This document shows, piece after piece, positions 5,945-13,416 of a DNA stretch of 15,733 bases (within the stretch, counting starts at the first letter, position 1; every line of letters begins with the position of its first letter). The notes beneath the pieces were generated by a model. It ran no database searches. It saw nothing but the letters and a program-made list of their open reading frames with translations, and had not been told where the DNA came from. Position numbers and translations under genes: made by a program. The stretch is from JBGPIK01 sp041484845 (GTDB taxonomy: Bacteria > Desulfobacterota > Binatia > UBA9968), in the NCBI GenBank assembly GCA_041484845.1, contig JBGPIK010000128.1:1-15733 (forward strand), in the 5' to 3' direction.

Positions 5945-7918
5945 ATGCTTAGTATTAAATCCAACGATACTTGGCTCTCACGCCTGGTGCGGTTCGGCAT
6001 GAATCATCGGTCAAACCCTCACCCTTACCGCGATTTGCTCGGTGCCCTTTGGGAAAACAAGCGGGACCTCCCGTATGCCTGGAATATTCTGAAGCGCGGT
6101 GTATGCGACGGTTGCTCGCTCGGTTCTGACGGCCTGCGCGATAACGTCGTTGGCGGTCTCCACCTGTGCATGAGCCGTTTCAAGTTGCTGCGTTTGCACA
6201 CGATGGGCGCGCTCGAGCGGTCGGTGATCAAGGACGTGAGCCGGCTGCAAGCGCTCAAGCCGGAAAAACTGTCTTCTCTAGGCCGTCTGGCCTACCCTTT
6301 GATCCGCAGGAGGAACGATCGTGGCTTCGCGCAAATAGCTTGGCCAGAAGCGTTTGAGATTATCTGCCACGCGATTCACGATACCCCCCCCCACGAGCTT
6401 GGTTTCTGCGCCGCGTCGCGCGGTGTCACCAATGAGGCTTATTACGTCTTTCAGAAGCTTGCGCGCGTTCTCGGCACCAACAATCTCGGTTTGTCTTCGA
6501 GTCTCTGCCATGCCGACGGCGTTTCCGGCCTTAAGACCACGCTGGGCGTCGACGCGCCGACCTGCTCGCTGTCCGATTTGATCGACACCGACCTGCTGGT
6601 GATCCTAGACCCCGACCTGGCGAAAAAGCAATTCGCGATGACGAAATTCCTGCATTACGCCAGGAAACGAGGGACACGCATCATTGTGGTGAAATCCGTG
6701 CGCGAGCCCGGTTTGGAACCCTCTGGGTCGCCCTCATTACCGTCCGGTGCAGTGTTGGGCTCAAAGTTCATTGACGATATTTTTTTTGAGTTGCGGGTTG
6801 GCGGCGAGATCGCGTTTATCAACGGCGTGCTCAAGGCTTTGATTGAGTGGAATCGAATCGACCGTGAATTCGTCGCCCGCCACACCTACGGCTTTGATAA
6901 ACTCGCAACCGCTTTAGGACAACAATCTTGGCAACTGCTTGAGCATGGCTCCGGGGTGCCTCGGCAAGAGATGGAGCGTTTTGCCGCGCTTTACGGCTCG
7001 GTAAGCAGTGCCGTGTTCGTCTACGGCACGGGACTGACGCGGCATGACTTCGGCATGGACAAGGTCAAAGCGGTTGTAAACCTCGCGCTTGCCCGTGGCA
7101 TGCTTGGCCGTGAAAACTGCGGCATTATGCCGATTCGCAGTCGTAGCGGAATCCAAGGCGGCGGCGAATGTGGTATCGCGCCGGATCAATTTCCGGGCGG
7201 ATTTGCAGTCGATGACGAGAGCGCGCGCCGCTTTTCTAATTTATGGCGCCATCCCGTCTCTTCGGCTCCCGGACTTAAATTAGCCCAAATGATGGAGGCC
7301 GCGCGCGAAGGCAGGCTCAAGTTTCTGTATCTCCTCGGCGGCAATCTTTTCGAAAACTTTGCCGACCGCCAATTTGTTACGGACGCGTTATCGCGAGTAA
7401 CCGTCAGAATTCATCAGAACATCGCGCTCAACCCCTCCGTACTGGTGGATGGGGCGGAAGCCGTGCTGGTTCTCCCCGCGAAGACGCGCTACGAACAAAA
7501 AGGCGGCGGCACGTTGACGACTAACGAGCGCAAAATTTGCTTCACGCCGGAGATTCCCGGCCACCCGATCGGCGACTCGCTTCCGGCATGGGAGATTCCT
7601 ACGATCATCGGCCGGCGCTCTATGCCCAACGGCGAATTGCTTTTCCCGTTCAATGACCCTCAAAGTATTCGTGAAGAAATGGCGCGCGTCGTGCCGATTT
7701 ATCAGGGAATCGAGAGACTTTCGAATGAAGGTGATTATCTTCAGTGGGGCGGACCACAATTGTTCAAGGGCGGAAACTTTCACGGCATGCCCGGTGAGCG
7801 CGCGCTCTTTTCCGCGCTCGAGCCGCCGGATCATGCAGCCATCGAGAATCGAGATCCGCTCATCACGCCACGCGGTTCGAACCCACCGATGGCGGCGTCT
7901 CTCCCGATCGAGAAATGA
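5945..7918 (+). CDS. Molybdopterin oxidoreductase, FdhF/YdeP-like, lacking the C-terminal MopB_CT domain
   Basis: A 657-residue MopB-fold protein. The N-terminal RGVCDGCSLGSDGL...HLC region (C54, C57, C75) matches the family's cysteine-containing head. NEAYYVFQKLARVLGTNNLG (about 164-183), MPIRSRSGIQGGGECG (about 395-411), LYLLGGNLFENFADRQF (about 465) and LPAKTRYEQKGGGTLTTNER (about 512-531) are strong family signatures of the formate-dehydrogenase-H/YdeP type. Homologs I know run to about 720-760 residues and end in a molybdopterin-dinucleotide-binding beta barrel. Here the protein stops after QWGGPQLFKGGNFHG plus some 45 unremarkable residues, so that domain is missing. The usual GSN loop of the nucleotide site reads LDPDLAKKQ (about 217-226). 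The substrate is unknown; formate- or nitrate-type chemistry is only suggested by context. Confidence 0.85.
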   Translation: MLSIKSNDTWLSRLVRFGMNHRSNPHPYRDLLGALWENKRDLPYAWNILKRGVCDGCSLGSDGLRDNVVGGLHLCMSRFKLLRLHTMGALERSVIKDVSRLQALKPEKLSSLGRLAYPLIRRRNDRGFAQIAWPEAFEIICHAIHDTPPHELGFCAASRGVTNEAYYVFQKLARVLGTNNLGLSSSLCHADGVSGLKTTLGVDAPTCSLSDLIDTDLLVILDPDLAKKQFAMTKFLHYARKRGTRIIVVKSVREPGLEPSGSPSLPSGAVLGSKFIDDIFFELRVGGEIAFINGVLKALIEWNRIDREFVARHTYGFDKLATALGQQSWQLLEHGSGVPRQEMERFAALYGSVSSAVFVYGTGLTRHDFGMDKVKAVVNLALARGMLGRENCGIMPIRSRSGIQGGGECGIAPDQFPGGFAVDDESARRFSNLWRHPVSSAPGLKLAQMMEAAREGRLKFLYLLGGNLFENFADRQFVTDALSRVTVRIHQNIALNPSVLVDGAEAVLVLPAKTRYEQKGGGTLTTNERKICFTPEIPGHPIGDSLPAWEIPTIIGRRSMPNGELLFPFNDPQSIREEMARVVPIYQGIERLSNEGDYLQWGGPQLFKGGNFHGMPGERALFSALEPPDHAAIENRDPLITPRGSNPPMAASLPIEK

Positions 7919-7941
7919 CTCAACAACCGCGACTCTGGAAT

Positions 7942-7945
7942 GGAG
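7942..7945 (+). promoter_or_regulatory. Ribosome-binding site deciding the M24 gene start
   Basis: GGAG followed by 8 nt precedes ATG 7954. The earlier in-frame ATG at 7915 overlaps the molybdoenzyme stop as ATGA but has only a weak GAGA upstream. The protein family's conserved part begins after 7954. Confidence 0.55.
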
Positions 7946-7953
7946 ATGTTTTT

Positions 7954-9123
7954 ATGAGCGTGCGAATCGAACCAACGGTTAAAGATTTATATCCGCGCTT
8001 CTCCGAGGCCGAGGTTGCGCGCCGTTACGCTGCGGTCCGCGCCGCGATGCAGCAGGAAAGCATCGATGCCCTTCTCATTTCCGGCGCGCGCGGCTCTTCA
8101 GAAGTTCACTACCTCTCGAACTATTTAGCTCAATCGCCCTGTTGGTTGCTGTTTCCGCGGGATGGAGAGCCGGCGCTATTCATCCATTTTTTCAATCACC
8201 AGCCGTGCGCCAAGGCTCAGTCGGTCGTGAATGACGTCCGCTGGTATGGGCCGGCGCCGATGCCGACGTTAGCGGAAGACATTCGCCGCAAAGACTTAAC
8301 TAAAAGCAGGATCGGCCTCGTCAGCATGCGCGCCATGGCCTACGGCCACGTCATTGAGCTACAGCGGCTGTTCCCGGCGGCCGAATTCGTCGAATTTGGA
8401 CCGGCCTTCGGCCGCATTCGGCGAGTGCGCAGCGAAGAAGAACTGACCTATTTGCGCCGCAGCGGTTATCTGACCGATCTAGCGTGCGAAGCACTGGAGC
8501 AGAAACTCCGGCCCGGCATGACCGAGCAGGACATTTTGTCGATTGTCTACGGCGCCTATATTAAAAACGGCGGCGATCCGGGAATTCATTTTATCGCGAC
8601 CACCAAAATGGACGAGCCCGACCGCTTCGTTCCGTGGCAGAAAACCACACCCCGCGTGATTGAAGCGGGAAGCGTGGTCATCACCGAACTGACCGTAAGC
8701 TATTGGGGCTACTCGACGCAGATTCATCGTCCGTTCGCCATCGGCAAAGAGCCTTCCCCGCTCTATCGCAGATTATTCGACACCGCCTTGGACTGCTATG
8801 AAAATCTGCGCAGAATCTGCAAACCGGGCACCACCAGCGAACAACTGATCGCGGCTTCATCGGTGATCGAAGAAAATGGCTTTACCACGTACGACAGCGT
8901 CTTTCACGGCGAGGCGGGGAAATCGCCGGAACTCGGCACGCGCAGCGCCGCTCATCCGCTGGAGCCATGGACACTGATCGAAAACATGGTCCATGTCATT
9001 CAGCCCAACCCGATCACCAAGGACTTCAAAGCGGGCCTGCAATTGGGGACGGCCGTGATCGTAAAACCCAATGGCGGAGAGCCGTTGCACAACTACCCGT
9101 TCAAATTCCCGGTGTGCGGGTAA
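7954..9123 (+). CDS. M24-family (aminopeptidase P/creatinase-fold) protein with replaced metal ligands
   Basis: A 389-residue protein with a creatinase-type N-terminal domain (about 22-155) and a pita-bread catalytic domain (about 160-388). Family anchors are RIRRVRSEEELTYLRRSGYL, LRPGMTEQDI, GDPGIHFIAT and ENMVHVIQPN. In active M24 metallopeptidases five ligands (Asp, Asp, His, Glu, Glu) bind two metals. Here the matching places appear to be E245 (ITELT), Q256 (STQIHRP), H318 (FHGE), Q350 (VIQPN) and a non-acidic residue near 365. It is therefore probably not a dinuclear metallopeptidase. Creatinase itself is a metal-free member, so a hydrolase acting on a small C-N compound or a binding role is possible. 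It follows the molybdoenzyme by 35 nt, likely in one operon. Confidence 0.85.
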   Translation: MSVRIEPTVKDLYPRFSEAEVARRYAAVRAAMQQESIDALLISGARGSSEVHYLSNYLAQSPCWLLFPRDGEPALFIHFFNHQPCAKAQSVVNDVRWYGPAPMPTLAEDIRRKDLTKSRIGLVSMRAMAYGHVIELQRLFPAAEFVEFGPAFGRIRRVRSEEELTYLRRSGYLTDLACEALEQKLRPGMTEQDILSIVYGAYIKNGGDPGIHFIATTKMDEPDRFVPWQKTTPRVIEAGSVVITELTVSYWGYSTQIHRPFAIGKEPSPLYRRLFDTALDCYENLRRICKPGTTSEQLIAASSVIEENGFTTYDSVFHGEAGKSPELGTRSAAHPLEPWTLIENMVHVIQPNPITKDFKAGLQLGTAVIVKPNGGEPLHNYPFKFPVCG

Positions 9124-9145
9124 AGCAACGAAAGGGAGATGAATA

Positions 9146-9166
9146 ACCCCGTAGAAGGCGCGGGGT
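9146..9166. repeat. ACCCCG/CGGGGT hairpin repeat
   Basis: A 6-bp stem with a 9-nt loop lies 22 nt after the M24 stop codon. A related GCAGCAAGCTGCGGGG half lies at 9351-9366. It might act in 3'-end processing, but there is no U-run. Confidence 0.45.
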
Positions 9167-9244
9167 ATCAGAACTCGGCGATGAGATTTGTCTTAAACGT
9201 GTCACCCCCGAATGTTTTTATCGTGGTTCGACTGTGCTCACCAC

Positions 9245-9269
9245 GACCCTGAGCCACGTCGAATGGGTC
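9245..9269. repeat. CCTGAGC...GAATGGG short palindromic repeat
   Basis: GACCCTGAGCCACGTCGAAT followed by GGGTC is a fifth diverged copy of the CCTGAGC...GAAGG family. It directly adjoins a CGTGGTTCGACTGTGCTCA hairpin (9222-9245), which looks like the same core in the other orientation. Confidence 0.5.
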
Positions 9270-9295
9270 GGGGGTCCAGTTCCGAACCCGCCTGG

Positions 9296-9320
9296 ATTCC
9301 CGCTTAAGGCATGCGGGAAT
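9296..9320. repeat. ATTCCCGC/GCGGGAAT inverted repeat
   Basis: A perfect 8-bp stem with a 9-nt loop, flanked by CCTGG and GACGG. This is the familiar 'tggATTCCCGC...GCGGGAATgacgg' dispersed repeat that yields false VIPAKAGIQ-like peptides. Recognition is from memory. Confidence 0.6.
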
Positions 9321-9408
9321 GACGGTCTTCGGAAAGGAAATTAACTTAACGCAGCAAGCTGCGGGGAATTGACCCACAGAGATTGAAAAGTTCGCTCGTG
9401 AACGATGT

Positions 9409-9434
9409 GCGCGGCGGGGTTTTGCCCGCCGCGC
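9409..9434. terminator. GC-rich stem-loop, possible bidirectional terminator
   Basis: GCGCGGCGGG and CCCGCCGCGC form a perfect 10-bp stem with a 6-nt GTTTTG loop, 25 nt downstream of the ThDP-enzyme stop. No U-tract follows on either strand, so intrinsic termination is uncertain. Confidence 0.45.
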
Positions 9435-9458
9435 GGCCAGTCTTAAATTACTTGTATT

Positions 9459-11240
9459 TCAGCGCATCTGGCACACGACATCAACTAAAGCTGGCTTCCC
9501 CTCTTTGACCACCTTCACCGCTTCGCGCAAAGTCTTGATAAGGTCCTTGGGTTCGGTGATCGGCCCAGCGCCCCAACAGCCGTACGTTCGCGCCATGGCG
9601 CCGAAGTCGACCTCGGGCTCTTGAATGCGAATCCCGATGGTTTTGTTCTCCACGGGGCGGCCACGCGCCTCGGCAACTCGTTCCTGATGTTCCTCGTCGT
9701 TATAGTAGGAGCGATTGCTGCACACCACGATCAGTAGCGGAATCTGGTGATGGACCGCCGTCCACAGACCGCTGACGGTAAAGAGCAAATCGCCGTCGGG
9801 CTGAAGATCGACACACAATTTGCCGGAGCCCTTGTGCGCGAGCGCGGCGCCCAGTGACGCGGGTAGGCCATAGCCCAACCCCCCGCCTTTGTACTTGCCG
9901 AGGATCTGGTTGAACTTGGTGGCGGGAAGGCAAAAATTTTCTTTGCCTTGCGAGCTACCATTGGTCAGGACCCAGTCTTCATTCTTTAGCACTTCGTTTA
10001 ATTCGGCGTAAAGACGAGTCATCGAGATCGGCTTGTCCTCCCACTTGGTCTTCTTTTCCTTCTCCAAAGCCTCTTGTTTTTCTGCATAAATTTTTCCCCA
10101 GCCGGCTCGCCGCGTGGCGATCTCGCTGCTCAATTGACTGAGCCGTTCCTTTTCAGCTTTTAGCCGCCGCACCAGTTCGGGCAGGAAAACGGAAGTATCG
10201 GCCATGATCATCAGGTCCGCCTGCCTCAGTTTATTGAAGTCCGTTGACCAGGCGCGCACCAACAGATCGTCCAACGCCACGTTGATGATTTTAGTATTCG
10301 GCGACAGCAATTCAACGGGGCGCCGCCTCCCCTTCTCCTGCGCCCGCTGCGTCACGGCGCCTTCGAGATCCGGCACATCCAAAGCCAGAACGAGATCGGC
10401 GTGCGGGATAACCTGTGTGTGCTTGCTGGTCAGGTTCAGCGGGTTGTGAACCGGGAAATTGAATCTACCGAGCTGGTCCAACACCGGCGCGGCGAGAAGT
10501 TCAGCGAGTTCGCCCAGGGCGTTGAAGCCGGCTTCGCGTCTGCCGACCCAATCGGCAATGATCACGGGCCGCTTGGCTTCGAGCAGCCAGCGCACTGTTT
10601 TCTCGAAGCCTTCTTCCGGCGCTTGCAGCGGCAGCGGCGCAGGATACCGATCCAACGAAGAGAAAGGAATTTCGCCGTCGAGTTTTCTCTCCTGCACTTC
10701 GCCGTCGTAGCAGATGTAAACCGGTCCCATCGGGTCCGTGGTCGCCAAGCGGTAGGCTCGAACAAATGATTCCGGCACCGCCTCGACACTGCCGGGCTGG
10801 TCGTCCCACTTGACGAAATCGCGCACCAGGTTTCCCTGGACCAGCGCCGTGTGCACCCAATCGATCCAAGGCCGGCGATTCGCCGTGTCCATCGGACCGG
10901 TGCCGCCCATGACGATAACGGGCAGCCGGTCGGCCCACGCGTTGTAAATCGCCATCGACGCGTGCTGTAACCCCACAACGTTGTGCACCGCCGCGCCCAT
11001 GGGTTTACCTTTCGCCCGTGCATAGCCGTGGGCTACGGCTACCGCGATTTCCTCGTGCGTGCACAGAATGATTTCCGGAGCGTAGTTGCCGCCATAGTTC
11101 ACCAGAGAATCGTGCAGGCCGCGAAAGGTCGCGCCGGGATTAATGGCGACGTATTCGATTTCGAAAGCCTTTAACAGATCGACAACGACATCAGATCCCC
11201 ACTCGGCTCTCGGCTTCTCGACTTTTTGTGCTTTGCTCAT
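9459..11240 (-). CDS. Thiamine diphosphate-dependent enzyme, acetolactate synthase-like
   Basis: A 593-residue protein with the three-domain plan of the ALS/POX/benzoylformate decarboxylase superfamily. The N-terminal Pyr domain carries INPGATFRGLHDSL and the catalytic Glu (about E63) in LCTHEEIAVAVAHGYARAKG. The middle domain spans about 205-350, and the C-terminal PP domain has YKGGGLGYGLPASLGAALAH. The Mg/ThDP-binding motif reads QPDGDLLF...CSNRSYYN (about 479-513), so the usual GDG is PDG and the first of the NN pair is Ser; the key Asp and second Asn remain. It is soluble. It is probably a decarboxylase, carboligase or C-C lyase on 2-oxo acids or acyl-CoAs, not housekeeping IlvB, because no small subunit is near. 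AAAGGAAG precedes ATG 11240. Confidence 0.9.
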   Translation of the reverse strand: MSKAQKVEKPRAEWGSDVVVDLLKAFEIEYVAINPGATFRGLHDSLVNYGGNYAPEIILCTHEEIAVAVAHGYARAKGKPMGAAVHNVVGLQHASMAIYNAWADRLPVIVMGGTGPMDTANRRPWIDWVHTALVQGNLVRDFVKWDDQPGSVEAVPESFVRAYRLATTDPMGPVYICYDGEVQERKLDGEIPFSSLDRYPAPLPLQAPEEGFEKTVRWLLEAKRPVIIADWVGRREAGFNALGELAELLAAPVLDQLGRFNFPVHNPLNLTSKHTQVIPHADLVLALDVPDLEGAVTQRAQEKGRRRPVELLSPNTKIINVALDDLLVRAWSTDFNKLRQADLMIMADTSVFLPELVRRLKAEKERLSQLSSEIATRRAGWGKIYAEKQEALEKEKKTKWEDKPISMTRLYAELNEVLKNEDWVLTNGSSQGKENFCLPATKFNQILGKYKGGGLGYGLPASLGAALAHKGSGKLCVDLQPDGDLLFTVSGLWTAVHHQIPLLIVVCSNRSYYNDEEHQERVAEARGRPVENKTIGIRIQEPEVDFGAMARTYGCWGAGPITEPKDLIKTLREAVKVVKEGKPALVDVVCQMR

Positions 11241-11427
11241 AAACTTCCTTTCTCATTCCGGACTTGATTTTCAGCGAACATAAACCAATTCGGCAAAATC
11301 GCACAAGGGGCGGATGCTGTTTATTGATTAGGGCGTGAAAAGATTCTCTCAGCCCCGATCCATTGAACGTTTTGAACCGCGTGAGCCCTGCGCCCCCGAT
11401 CAGCGCCAGTAGCCGGGTGCGGGGCCA

Positions 11428-12048
11428 TCACGCTATTTTCGGTACTGCCATTCCACGCTTGACGGCCGGGCGCGCCGAAATCGCGTCGAACCAGCGCTTC
11501 ACGTTAGGAAACTCTTCGAGTTTCACATGGTGCCCTTCGTGCCGTCCGACCCATGGATACGTTGCAATGTCCGCAATGGAATAACTACCGGCGAGAAACT
11601 CTTGCCGCGCCAATTCCTTATCTAGGACTCGGTAAAGCCGCAACGCCTCCTTGTAAAAACGCTCGATGGCGTAAGCTACCTTCTCTGCCAATTTGAAAAA
11701 ATAATTCGCCTGGCCAAACATCGGCCCCACGCCTCCCATTTGAAACATGAGCCATTGAATGACTTCGTATCGCTTGCGCAGGTCGTGCGGCCAGAGTTTC
11801 CCGGTTTTCTCCGCCAAGTACATGAGGATCGCGCCGGATTCGAACAGCGTTAGCGGCTTGCCTCCCGGCCCTTCACTATCGACGATTGCGGGAATTTTAT
11901 TATTGGGGTTAATCGTTAAATAGTCCGGCTTCAACTGCTCGCCTTGACCGAGATTGACCGGATGAACTTCATAGGGCAATTCGATCTCTTCCAGCATGAT
12001 CGAAACTTTCCTGCCGTTGGGCGTCGCCCAAGTGTAGAGCTGAATCAT
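11428..12048 (-). CDS. Glutathione S-transferase, YfcG/Ure2p-like (nu class)
   Basis: A 206-residue two-domain GST. The thioredoxin-like domain reads MIQLYTWATPNGRKVSIMLE, then NPNNKIPAIVD (the cis-Pro loop) and LFESGAILMYLAEKTGKLWP, which bind glutathione. The helical domain has QWLMFQMGGVGPMFGQANYF and YSIADIATYPWV. The order and spacing of these follow E. coli YfcG closely, a disulfide-bond reductase type of GST whose start is MIDLYF. I therefore chose the second ATG (12048), which also has the better 6-nt spacing to AAGGAG; the first is 12051. The ribosome-binding site adjoins the MFS stop codon (12063-12061), so the pair is an operon and GSH-dependent processing of the imported compound is plausible. 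Confidence 0.92.
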   Translation of the reverse strand: MIQLYTWATPNGRKVSIMLEEIELPYEVHPVNLGQGEQLKPDYLTINPNNKIPAIVDSEGPGGKPLTLFESGAILMYLAEKTGKLWPHDLRKRYEVIQWLMFQMGGVGPMFGQANYFFKLAEKVAYAIERFYKEALRLYRVLDKELARQEFLAGSYSIADIATYPWVGRHEGHHVKLEEFPNVKRWFDAISARPAVKRGMAVPKIA

Positions 12049-12060
12049 CATTAACTCCTT

Positions 12061-13299
12061 TCACGTATTTTCTTGAGCTTTGACGATACGCCGGCTCGCC
12101 AGCACGATAAAAACAGAAACAACCAAACACGCAAGCGAAACCCAAAATGGGATAAGGTAACTATGCGTCTTGTCGAAGAGAAAACCGCCCAGCCAAGCTC
12201 CGACGGCGCCCCCGAGGCCGATGCTGAAGGTGAAGTAGCCGAAGATGGCGCCGAAGTGTTTGCCTTGGAAAATGTCGGCGGATATTGCCGACAACACTAA
12301 CGCGCGAGATCCCTGCCCGAGCCCATAGCAAACCGCATAGGCGTAGAGCAGCCACGGCTGAGAATTGTCGCGCATCGCGATCAGCGCCAGAATGCCGAAG
12401 GCGGAGATCACCTGCACCCAGGTAAACACAATTTCTCTCCTCATAATATCCGAAAGATAACCAAACAAAATGCGGCCGAAAACGCTGATGACTCCCATGA
12501 GCCCAAAGATCGAGGCCGCAAAGACTTTTGCAAAGCCGACATCGACGGTATGAGCAATCTGATGGGTTATGATGATTTGATTACCCATGCTCGCGAGAGT
12601 TCGCGCGATAAAAAGCAGCCAGAAGGCGGAATTCGTGAGCGCCCGTCTGACTGTCCAGCCCGCAATTTCTTCTCGTGGCGCCGGTGCCGGGGTCACAGGT
12701 GCTTCTTTCGCAACGGCAGGTAAAAAAACCTGCACCGGAGGAATCACCAGCAAAGCGGTGATCACCGCAAGTCCAATGTAAGCCGTGGACCAGCCCCAGC
12801 GGGTGATCATCAACTGAGCCGCGGGCACGAGCAACACGATACCCACGCCGCCCCCCGCCCAAGCTATACCCAGAGCCGTAGCGCGACGCTGGGCAAATTC
12901 ACGCGAAATGATGGCGACATGAGGCACCATGCCGATCAACGCAATTCCCGCGGCGTTAATGATGCCCACCCAGAAATAGAGTTGCCATAAGGAAGAGATG
13001 GTTGAGCTGAGACTCAGGCCGAAGGCCAGCACCAGCCCGCCGAGAATCAAAGTTCGGCGCGCGCCGATGCGGTCGATGAGACCGCCGGCGAACGGCAAGC
13101 ATAGACCTTCGAAGGCAATCGCGAGCGAAATTGCTCCCGCCGTCGCGCCTCGCGACCAGCCGAAGGCGGCTAATAAGGCGACGAAAAAAACACCGAACGT
13201 GCCGTGCAGCCCCCGGCTCACGCCAATGTGGATAAAAGCGAGCGCAACCAGGCCGTAGCGTTTGAGTGTCGCCGATCGGGATAATTCTGATTGGACCAT
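12061..13299 (-). CDS. MFS transporter, 12 TM (oxalate/monocarboxylate carrier-like)
   Basis: A 412-residue integral membrane protein with two six-helix halves split by a Pro/Ala-rich cytoplasmic loop (about 200-220). The loop 2-3 signature GGLIDRIGARRTLILGG is the MFS motif A, and the second half repeats it as FGYLSDIMRREIVF. The GVSRGLHGTFGVFFVALLAAF start and YGLGQGSRALVLSAISADIF region resemble OFA/monocarboxylate-type carriers for small organic anions. The substrate is inferred only. A clear ribosome-binding site is lacking; AAAGG is 15 nt upstream. It lies 110 nt after the DHA2-type exporter and directly before the GST gene. Confidence 0.9.
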   Translation of the reverse strand: MVQSELSRSATLKRYGLVALAFIHIGVSRGLHGTFGVFFVALLAAFGWSRGATAGAISLAIAFEGLCLPFAGGLIDRIGARRTLILGGLVLAFGLSLSSTISSLWQLYFWVGIINAAGIALIGMVPHVAIISREFAQRRATALGIAWAGGGVGIVLLVPAAQLMITRWGWSTAYIGLAVITALLVIPPVQVFLPAVAKEAPVTPAPAPREEIAGWTVRRALTNSAFWLLFIARTLASMGNQIIITHQIAHTVDVGFAKVFAASIFGLMGVISVFGRILFGYLSDIMRREIVFTWVQVISAFGILALIAMRDNSQPWLLYAYAVCYGLGQGSRALVLSAISADIFQGKHFGAIFGYFTFSIGLGGAVGAWLGGFLFDKTHSYLIPFWVSLACLVVSVFIVLASRRIVKAQENT

Positions 13300-13395
13300 A
13301 AATGAGCTTAGCCTTTGAACTCAACTGCGATGCGCGAAATGCTCTCCGCCCGCCGCGCCTCGTCATAACCGCATCGCCGCGCGCCTGGAGGAAAC

Positions 13396-13416
13396 GAAAT
13401 AAGAGCCTCTTACTTC
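13396..13416. repeat. 21-nt near-perfect palindrome across a stop codon
   Basis: GAAATAAGAG, a central C, and CTCTTACTTC form an inverted repeat with two mismatched pairs. It spans the stop codon of the DHA2-type transporter gene (13412-13410). It may be an operator-like site or a weak hairpin; there is no U-run to call it a terminator. Confidence 0.35.

Larger units (their letters stand above)
9124..9458. other. Convergent intergenic region packed with palindromic repeats
   Basis: It separates the plus-strand M24 gene from the minus-strand ThDP-enzyme gene. In order it holds: an ACCCCG/CGGGGT hairpin (9146-9166), a CGTGG...CCACG hairpin (9222-9245), a GACCC...GGGTC repeat (9245-9269), an ATTCCCGC/GCGGGAAT hairpin (9296-9320), GCAGCAAGCTGC (9351-9362) and a 10-bp GC-rich stem-loop (9409-9434). 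The one 69-codon frame across it is a translation of repeats, not a gene. Confidence 0.65.

Noticed and set aside
9168..9377. 69-codon minus-strand frame in the convergent gap
   Set aside because: It consists of repeat translations (FDVAQGRGE, VIPACLKRESR) and shows no protein family signal.
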